Both the position numbers and the translations under genes were made by a program. Source: Uloborus plumipes (Eukaryota; Arthropoda; Arachnida; Araneae; Uloboridae). Taken from it: a stretch of 64,000 nt of DNA. The first letter of the stretch is position 1. Each line of letters opens with the position of its first letter. This document shows positions 58,207-64,000 of the stretch, piece by piece. The stretch lies in the NCBI GenBank assembly GCA_038373865.1, contig JAXGGA010000482.1, forward strand, positions 124,001 through 188,000, written 5' to 3'. The notes below the pieces were generated by a model. It saw only the letters and a list, made by a program, of their open reading frames with translations. It was not told where the DNA came from and ran no database searches.

Positions 58207-59017
58207 CTTATAGAGGAATGGTTTTGCTCTTTGATTCTGCTATTTGTAAATTTATCGTCTGCAGTATTTTGCTTTGAATATTCAACTATTTATTTTTTAT
58301 TTATTATCGTCTGCAATGTTCTTCTTTCTTTGCATCATTTAATTTATTTATCGTCTGCGCTGTATCTGACTGGAGCATTCTATACCTCAAAAAATGATTA
58401 GAGTTTTTGGAATATTGTGCATCAAACTAGTCGGTTAGTGAAGTTTCCCTGATAAAACAAATCCGTGGACGAAATGGATGAAAATTCTTCCTACAATGAA
58501 ATGTTGAATCAGAAATTAAAAGATGCGGTAGTTTATTTCGAGAGCTTCCTAGCTGAAAATAATTTTTCTTCGTATCAATTTAAATTAATCTCAAATTTTT
58601 CTCTATGCTTTTAGGTATTTAAAAATTTAGCATTGTCTTCAATTCAAATTGCTAAAGCTATACAGTCACTTTATAAATTTAGAAAAAAAGAAATAAATAA
58701 ATAAAAAAAAAATACAGAAACTTATTATGTGTATTGCAAAAATTATTTACTTGGTCATCATTTATAATATCTGAAAATGTGTTATCACTCATTTGTGTGA
58801 ATAGTGAATATAGTTTTAATGTACTATAATTTCAAATACATCACATATTTTTTTCTCGTTTTACCTCCAATTAAATTTCAATTTTGTTGTAACAATCACT
58901 TTATAAATTTATTTTAAAAAAAACTTCTGGCGGTATCCAAACCTGGTCCCCGGCTTGGAAGCCCAGCACTCTGCCGAATAAGCCACCAAATTCACAAAAA
59001 AAGAAAAAAGTAGCAGT

Positions 59018-59085
59018 GGAATCGAACCCGGGACTAAAGATTAGAAGTCGTATGCTTTGCCAACTGAGCCACCCAGGCGATATAC
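59018..59085 (-). mobile_element. tRNA-like segment in F4 right arm
   Basis: Minus-strand mirror of 56586-56657: GGCTCAGTTGGCAAAGC, ACTTCTAATCT (anticodon TCT here, not TTT) and GGGTTCGATTCC. The second tRNA-like unit follows at about 58930-58985. Both arms thus carry inward-facing modules. Confidence 0.75.
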
Positions 59086-59835
59086 GTTGTAAGACTTAAA
59101 TAGTATATCACAGTGTGCAAAACTTGAAAGGCGATTTTCTCAGAATTTTATGGCTAGTGCGCTTTATTATTTTACCCTGAAAGTACCCTTAAGGGGTACT
59201 ACTAATCTGCCAAATCTCATCCCGATCTGAATTTCCGAGGCCGTAAGGTCTCCTTGTAAAACAATATTTAAGTTATGTACTGCTATGACAATACAGAGAG
59301 TGCTCTGTTACATTTTATATTAAAAAAGTTGATTAGTACAAAGTTTCAATATTTTGTTAGTTTTATTGCGTGATACATTTCCATTACTGGTATTAACCCT
59401 AGAATTTCAAAATTAAAAGTTGTTTAATGTGGCCAACTATGAAATTTTTCATTTGCAATAGCGATAAATAAATTTAAATAACCAAAACTAAAAAGGCACC
59501 ATCTGGTGTATGTACCTTTAAAAGAAAAGTGCCTATTAACTCTTTACATGAAGTCCAAGCTGTGTTTTCTCAACCATTTGAGTCAAAATTGCTTCCATGC
59601 TCTAGTTCAAGTTACCTAACTTAATTTGCAGAAGTATATTCTAGTTGCATAAAACAGTAAGCTAATAAAAATAGCTGAATTTAACTGAAAAAGAAATTTA
59701 AAGCACTAGAGAATGCTGATTAAAAAGAAGTAAATTAGTCTGAAATTTAAGAAGATTACCAAAATAATTTTTTATTGAATTTGAAAAAAGGTTATTTTAT
59801 GAGTAAAAAATGCCTTAGTACCACTTTAAAAATAC

Positions 59836-60099
59836 AATTGAATCGTTTATTTCGAAAAGGTAACATCTCTATTTTGATCTCCTCTCTCTCTTTAGAAAAT
59901 TAAACAGCGCACGTTTATATTTTTGAATGTCATAATCAATGAAACAATGCCTTTAGTTAAGTACACAATTACTGCAATAATTTACCAAATAACCATTGAT
60001 TATAACATTCAAAAATATAACCGTGCGCTGTTTAATTTTCTAAAGAGACAGAGGAGATCAAAATGGAGATGTTACCTTTTCGAAATAAACGATTCAATT
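59836..60099. repeat. Hairpin F5, about 107-bp arms
   Basis: 59836-59943 and 59993-60099 are near-perfect reverse complements around a 49-bp loop. The ends begin AATTGAATCG. Visible differences are a few bases (for example a CTCTCTCT versus CTGTCTCT stretch). Intronic; no target duplication was recognised. Confidence 0.9.
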
Positions 60100-60355
60100 T
60101 AATAACTGATCAAAATATATTTGACGGATGTTGTACTTCTTAATTGTCTTATGAAAATACTGCTTGTATTAAATATTTTACATTGTGAGAAGAAATATAA
60201 GAAGTGCTAAATTATTTTTAATTTGTAAGATTAATGTAAAAGTGCATCTTTTCCTCAAATTTATAAAAATACCTGGTTTACTACAAATATGTTTCAAATG
60301 AATATCTTATTTTTATTCCAATCATTTATTTGTGACATAAGGTGTTCAAGTTTAA

Positions 60356-61217
60356 CCCTCGTGGGTTCCTTGAGGTCATATGTGACCCGAATGCAATTTC
60401 TGTTTAATATATCTTGTTAATCAACCATTTGTTTTTAATGGCATTTTGTGGCTTTTATTCTTCTAGTTTTCTATTCAAAATAATGCTATTATTGTGTTTT
60501 ATTTTTCCCAAATTGCATTTTTTGCACACAAGACTCTTGGGGTCACTTCCCCAGAATGCCAAAAAAAGAGAACGTTGCAACTCTGTCCAAGAGAACTGGA
60601 CAGAAAATGCATTGAAAAATGTCATAAGTGTAAAGTTTAAATCCAACGTTAAAAATGCACAAATATACAGGTATACTGCAGACACATGTTTCGGGGCTAC
60701 AAGGAGCCCCTTTTTCAATACAAGAAGTGTGAGCTTTAGGATGAAGAATCATCCGATAATCGCTTTTATCGGATGATTCTTCATCCTAAAGCTCACACTT
60801 CTTGTATTGAAAAAGGATTGTAGCCCCGAAACACTGTCTGCAGTATACCTGTATATTTGTGCATTTTTAACGTTGGATTTAAACTCTACATCTTTCGCAC
60901 AAAGGTATTTATTTTCTTCATGTCATAAGTGTTTGAAATTTACTTGCAAAAAATCATGTTTTTCATGTCTGTAACAGTTGTAAGTAAATCTACAGTTATT
61001 GTAAGTTTTGCTCTAAAATTTTAATTTCTAATGCATAAACTAAATTTTACTTTGATTGTGCCTTTTTATTTTTATTTTTTTAGCATTAAAAAGTGTGTGA
61101 ACTTAAATAATGCATGTAACATTCATTAATAATAATAAATTAATTAAAGGAAGCATTGGGGTCGTTTATGACCCCAAGGGTCTTGAGTGTAATTGAAATG
61201 GGAGGGACCCACGAGGG
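60356..61217. mobile_element. piggyBac-like MITE flanked by TTAA
   Basis: Ends CCCTCGTGGGTTCC and GGGACCCACGAGGG are inverted repeats directly bounded by TTAA (60352-60355, 61218-61221). CCC termini and TTAA duplication fit piggyBac. 862 bp, of which about 300 bp is the nested hairpin insertion. No transposase. Confidence 0.88.
60632..60919. mobile_element. Hairpin insertion with 13-bp target duplication
   Basis: Flanked by identical 13-bp direct repeats ATGTCATAAGTGT (60619-60631 and 60920-60932). Its arms (about 60634-60759 and 60766-60885) are reverse complements with a 6-nt loop. One arm has an AGCCC-type difference near 60700-60715. A roughly 30-bp unpaired tail (from about 60886) ends the insert. 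It lies inside the TTAA MITE in mARC intron 1. Confidence 0.85.
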
Positions 61218-61297
61218 TTAAAAGCTGCTATTTTTTGTTTAATATTTTTGCTCTGCTTGTTCCAATTTCAAAGTTTTTTGTTTTGTCTTATTTACAG

Positions 61298-61477
61298 CCA
61301 GTTTATGCTGATGTCAAAGGATAATGTCCTTCTATCGCAAAGAGATGCTCCAACACTCCAACTGCTAACACCACACATAGAAGGAAATTACTTGCTTATA
61401 TCTGGACCTGAAGTTGAGACTTTGAAAGTTCCTATCAAGAATGCGCTTTCTCCCAATGACAAAGTGGTTGAGTGCAG
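61298..61477 (+). CDS. mARC: mARC-like MOSC protein, second coding exon
   Basis: Acceptor TTATTTACAG|CC and donor AG|GTGAGT. Joining phase 2 to phase 2 completes an Arg codon and reads on as QFMLMSKDNVLLSQRDAP. That matches the MOSC pattern of DR followed by a strand, then the Q-R-x-x-P block where the substrate/cofactor barrel closes. The exon ends at VVEC plus a split Arg codon. 180 bp. The preceding intron is 5.6 kb and filled with transposable elements. Confidence 0.85.
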
Positions 61478-61999
61478 GTGAGTTCTATAAAAAAATATAC
61501 ATAATTATATTTTCTTGAAAAATTCAATTAATGAATTAACTGAAATTTGTTCTAGGGCTAGATCGAGACAAAACATTATTAAATTTTGTCAAAGGCTAAA
61601 AAACAATTGCTATATTTCTTTTGTTTATTTATTTTTTTTTTCAATGACTAAAATCTATTGATATTTAGACTTTTTCATGAGAGCGTCAGTTTGAGGAGGG
61701 GGGGGGCATCTAAAGCAAAAGAAATAAAATAACATGGTAAATGAACAAAAAAACCTAACGAAACCTTGGCTATAAAGTAGAGGCAGTGCCGGACTACCTC
61801 GCAACTCGAACCAAACCTAACATCAGACCAAATCAGATTTCATCAAAATGCTTGTTGCTACTTAGTACAGTGTATACCAGTAATATGAATAACGTCTGTT
61901 CTAAGCAATTTTTATTCAATAAAGCTGGATACTGTTTTGTTTTTGGAAATTTGATTCATTAAAGCAGCTGATTCAACTGACTGGCGTCCACTGTACAGT

Positions 62000-62628
62000 A
62001 GGGTGAGCCGAAAATGACTTTTTTTTTTCGATGATGCAAAGTGCGGAAAAGGTGCCATTGGAGGAACAAAGTGCACATAAATAATTTGACTTTTTTTTTT
62101 TAATTTCTTGATCTGCCGCAATCACGTTGAAGTTTGGAAAAAATGCATTTTTTTCGAGATTTTTTGTAAATTATTGAAAAATATCATCTATTTTCGGTAA
62201 CGGGTAGGGCGGAAAAGATGCCATTGGAAGCATAGAAATTCCATAAAAAAAATTGAGGTCTGTGGTATAATTCCTTTCTTTTCCACAGATGGGTAGAAGA
62301 TTTAGCAATTTCCCGTTTTTTTTTTTCTACGTTATTAATTCAATTTCGTCAAAACGTTAAAATGCTGTTTTTGCCGTACTTATCTGAAATAGTACATTAT
62401 TTGTCACATATGATGTATTTTTAGATGTTCTGTGCTGAAAATTTTTTGAAAATGATTTCCTAACAATCTCAAAAAAACTGCATTTTTTCCAAACTTCAAC
62501 GTGATTGCGGCAGATCAAGAAATTGACCAAAAAATTTCAAATTTTTTATATGTACTTTGCTCTCCCAATGGCACCTTTTCCGCACTCCGCATCATTGAAA
62601 AAAAAAGTCATTTTCGGCCTACGCTACC
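62000..62628. mobile_element. 629-bp MITE in mARC intron 2
   Basis: Left end AGGGTGAGCCGAAAATGAC and right end GTCATTTTCGGCCTACGC plus TACC, flanked by GTACAGT on both sides (61993-61999, 62629-62635). Inverted similarity extends about 150 bp inward (for example TGCCGCAATCACGTTGAAG and its complement). Superfamily uncertain; a 7-8-bp duplication would fit hAT or a related group. Confidence 0.72.
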
Positions 62629-62920
62629 GTACAGTTAATCAACTATATTTATTAACCCCCTGACGGTTCTGGACATCTTATCACGTCCTTTTCACAGGTA
62701 ATTCTGGAACTGCCGAACCGCTGAGGAATTAATTATACTGCTTTGAATTTCATTATAATTCTTTCAAACTGATTGAATCTTCGCTCTATCTTACTTGATC
62801 AAGAAAAATACAAGAGTTTACTTTAAATTCTTTTCATGTTTGCTTTTAGATAACAGTAAAATAAAATAATATCCTTTTTAAGACTCCATAATTTGTATCC
62901 ATGAATGAAATATTTTGCAG

Positions 62921-63092
62921 AGTTCATACTGATATGGTGCAGGCTGTAGATATGGGAGATGAAGTTGCCTCTTGGTTTGAATCTTATCTGAAAATATCAG
63001 GTGTACGATTACTGCAATATCTGCCTAACTTGCCAAACAGAAAGTACATCAGAAACGATCCATTTTATGCCCAAATGAGAAAAAAGCAAGCG
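62921..63092 (+). CDS. mARC: mARC-like MOSC protein, third coding exon
   Basis: Acceptor TATTTTGCAG|A and donor GCG|GTAAGT, phase 2 in and phase 0 out. It encodes VHTDMVQAVDMGDEVASWFE, then a LKISGVRLLQY segment, matching the part of MOSC/mARC proteins where a short helix (DxGDEVAxWF) leads into the next barrel strand and a loop of the FxPxxPxR type (here YLPNLPNRK). The catalytic C-terminal MOSC domain with the molybdenum-ligating Cys is still to come, off the right edge. Confidence 0.85.
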
Positions 63093-63360
63093 GTAAGTGA
63101 AAAGCTAATTTTGCAATTTATTTTTTAATAGACTTTGAAAAGGATTATACCCCATTAAAGCACTAGATTAGAAATATTGAATAGTTTTATTTTAATCAAT
63201 CATTTTCACTTATAATAATTGTATATCTTTTTAGAAGAATAATTTATTAATTCTGCCCATGTTGATATATTTTTAAGCTAATCTCTCTGAGAATCCGATT
63301 TAGGTTTCTATTCTCTGACATGTTGTTCTGTAGAACAAAATAGATATTGCCACCTTAGAG

Positions 63361-63440
63361 CAGGGGTGGCCAACCTTTTTGGGAAGAGTGCCACTATCTG
63401 GGGGAAAAAAGCTCTGCATGCCTCTTTCAATTTTTCCAAC
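63361..63440 (+). mobile_element. hAT 5' terminus fragment in mARC intron 3
   Basis: CAGGGGTGGCCAACCTTTTT followed by GGGAAGAGTGCCACTATCTG is a classic animal hAT start. No right end or copy of the preceding 8 bases (CCTTAGAG) was found, so it is truncated or decayed. Confidence 0.6.
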
Positions 63441-63576
63441 AAGCTGAAAAATTTTAAAAAGTAAAAAAAGATTCTTTGGTTGCTGACTGTGATTTGCATT
63501 TAAATGATACAATTTTTCAAGTTTGTCTGAGCAAAGCTACCGAGAGCCAAAGCTGGTGCCTTATCAAGTTGGTCAT

Positions 63577-63606
63577 CCCCCCCCCCCCCCACACACACAC
63601 ACACCC
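63577..63606. repeat. Poly(C) followed by (CA)n
   Basis: About 14 C residues and then about eight CA dinucleotides. A simple repeat in the last intron. Confidence 0.9.
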
Positions 63607-63967
63607 AATAAAACTTTTAAAATTTATATTACTGAGATTCCGTGCCGGCCTCCTAATGGGCCATCGCCGTAGTTACCAACCAGGCTGATAGAGTCTGTCG
63701 TTAGTCACGAGTCTGAATAGTGGAAGCTTAGCTGATAATATGAATAAAACAAATCTGAACTTATGAGTTATCATTAAATAAACAATTTTATAGATTCAGT
63801 CAGTTGAGTTGTGCTTAAAATCTTTAAAAAATAACGTGTAACATTTAATTCTAAACATAAAACTATCAATACTGAATGTAGCTTATGAATTTGTAATATT
63901 TTTACCCAGTCACTAATTTAAGAATTAGTTCTTGAGAAAGCTAACCTATAAATTTAAACTATTTCAG

Positions 63968-64000
63968 CACCAGTGTTATCAATTAACATTCAACAGTATT
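63968..64000 (+). CDS. Candidate start of a fourth mARC exon (uncertain)
   Basis: ACTATTTCAG at 63958-63967 is a fair splice acceptor, and phase 0 after it stays open to the window edge (HQCYQLTFNSI). The residues do not clearly match the expected MOSC continuation, so it may be chance. Confidence 0.25.

Larger units (their letters stand above)
56408..59257. mobile_element. Fold-back element F4 with tRNA-like domains in both arms
   Basis: Inverted ends ACAAGGAGACCTTACTG and its complement. Arms of about 610 bp (56408-57035 and about 58645-59257) enclose a loop with a hAT-like element and a 32-bp array. Each arm carries two tRNA-like segments. The left arm has a further tandem copy of its inner roughly 239 bp (unit starts at 56766 and 57005). 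It lies in intron 1 of the mARC-like gene. No transposase. Confidence 0.85.

Overview
This is a eukaryotic, AT-rich, intron-bearing nuclear window, almost certainly from an arthropod. A chelicerate such as a spider is my inference from the repeat style (helentron-like elements, tRNA-derived SINEs, a CR1-type LINE with an esterase ORF1); the sequence does not prove it. There is no prokaryotic, organellar or rRNA content. The only host gene I can support starts near the right edge: three coding exons (55475-55686, 61298-61477, 62921-63092, + strand) of a membrane-anchored MOSC-domain protein resembling the mitochondrial amidoxime-reducing component (mARC). It runs off the window. Almost everything else is transposable-element sequence, much of it nested.

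Layout. 1-2198: no gene. 2199-6935: a giant fold-back element (about 1.6-kb arms, 495-bp loop) whose left arm carries a 1031-bp Helitron; the other arm preserves the exact empty site. 7725-8100: dead Tc1-type transposase. 8205-8494: short hAT-like MITE. 10504-12155: palindromic Tc1 derivative with IR/DR-type ends. 12.8-12.93 kb: Helitron 3' end. 15.6-18.8 kb: two SINE copies, a hAT MITE with a perfect 8-bp duplication, and a (CA)n tract. 20.5-21.75 kb: TTAA-flanked MITE and another tRNA-headed SINE. 22.26-29.64 kb: a nest in which helentron-like element C was split by fold-back element F3, which itself took up helentron-like copy A, a Harbinger-like element and a solo LTR.

30.4-41.3 kb: a 320-bp inverted pair brackets about 10 kb holding CACTG-type repeats and helentron-like copy B. 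Copy B has a roughly 62-copy 19-bp minisatellite and contains a second, different helentron with a 144-bp tandem array. 41-51 kb: mostly featureless AT-rich sequence with a Helitron 3' end, a Harbinger-like MITE and perfect palindromes. 51.14-54.9 kb: a largely intact CR1-type LINE on the minus strand, with an SGNH-esterase ORF1 and an endonuclease/reverse-transcriptase ORF2. 55.46 kb to the end: the mARC-like gene, whose introns hold a fold-back element with tandem tRNA-like domains in both arms, two large hairpins (one inside a TTAA-flanked piggyBac-like MITE) and a further MITE.

The recurring theme is long inverted repeats: at least six separate structures could fold into long double-stranded RNA if transcribed, and three of them lie in introns of the mARC-like gene. 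Several TE boundaries can be checked within the window by target-site duplications or by an empty site in the opposite arm of a palindrome. The most unusual items are the Helitron-in-palindrome empty site with a duplicated 5' end, the helentron-like family with its expanded 19-bp array, the tRNA-armed fold-back element, and the 13-bp-duplication hairpin insertion. All boundaries were read by eye and may be off by a few bases.
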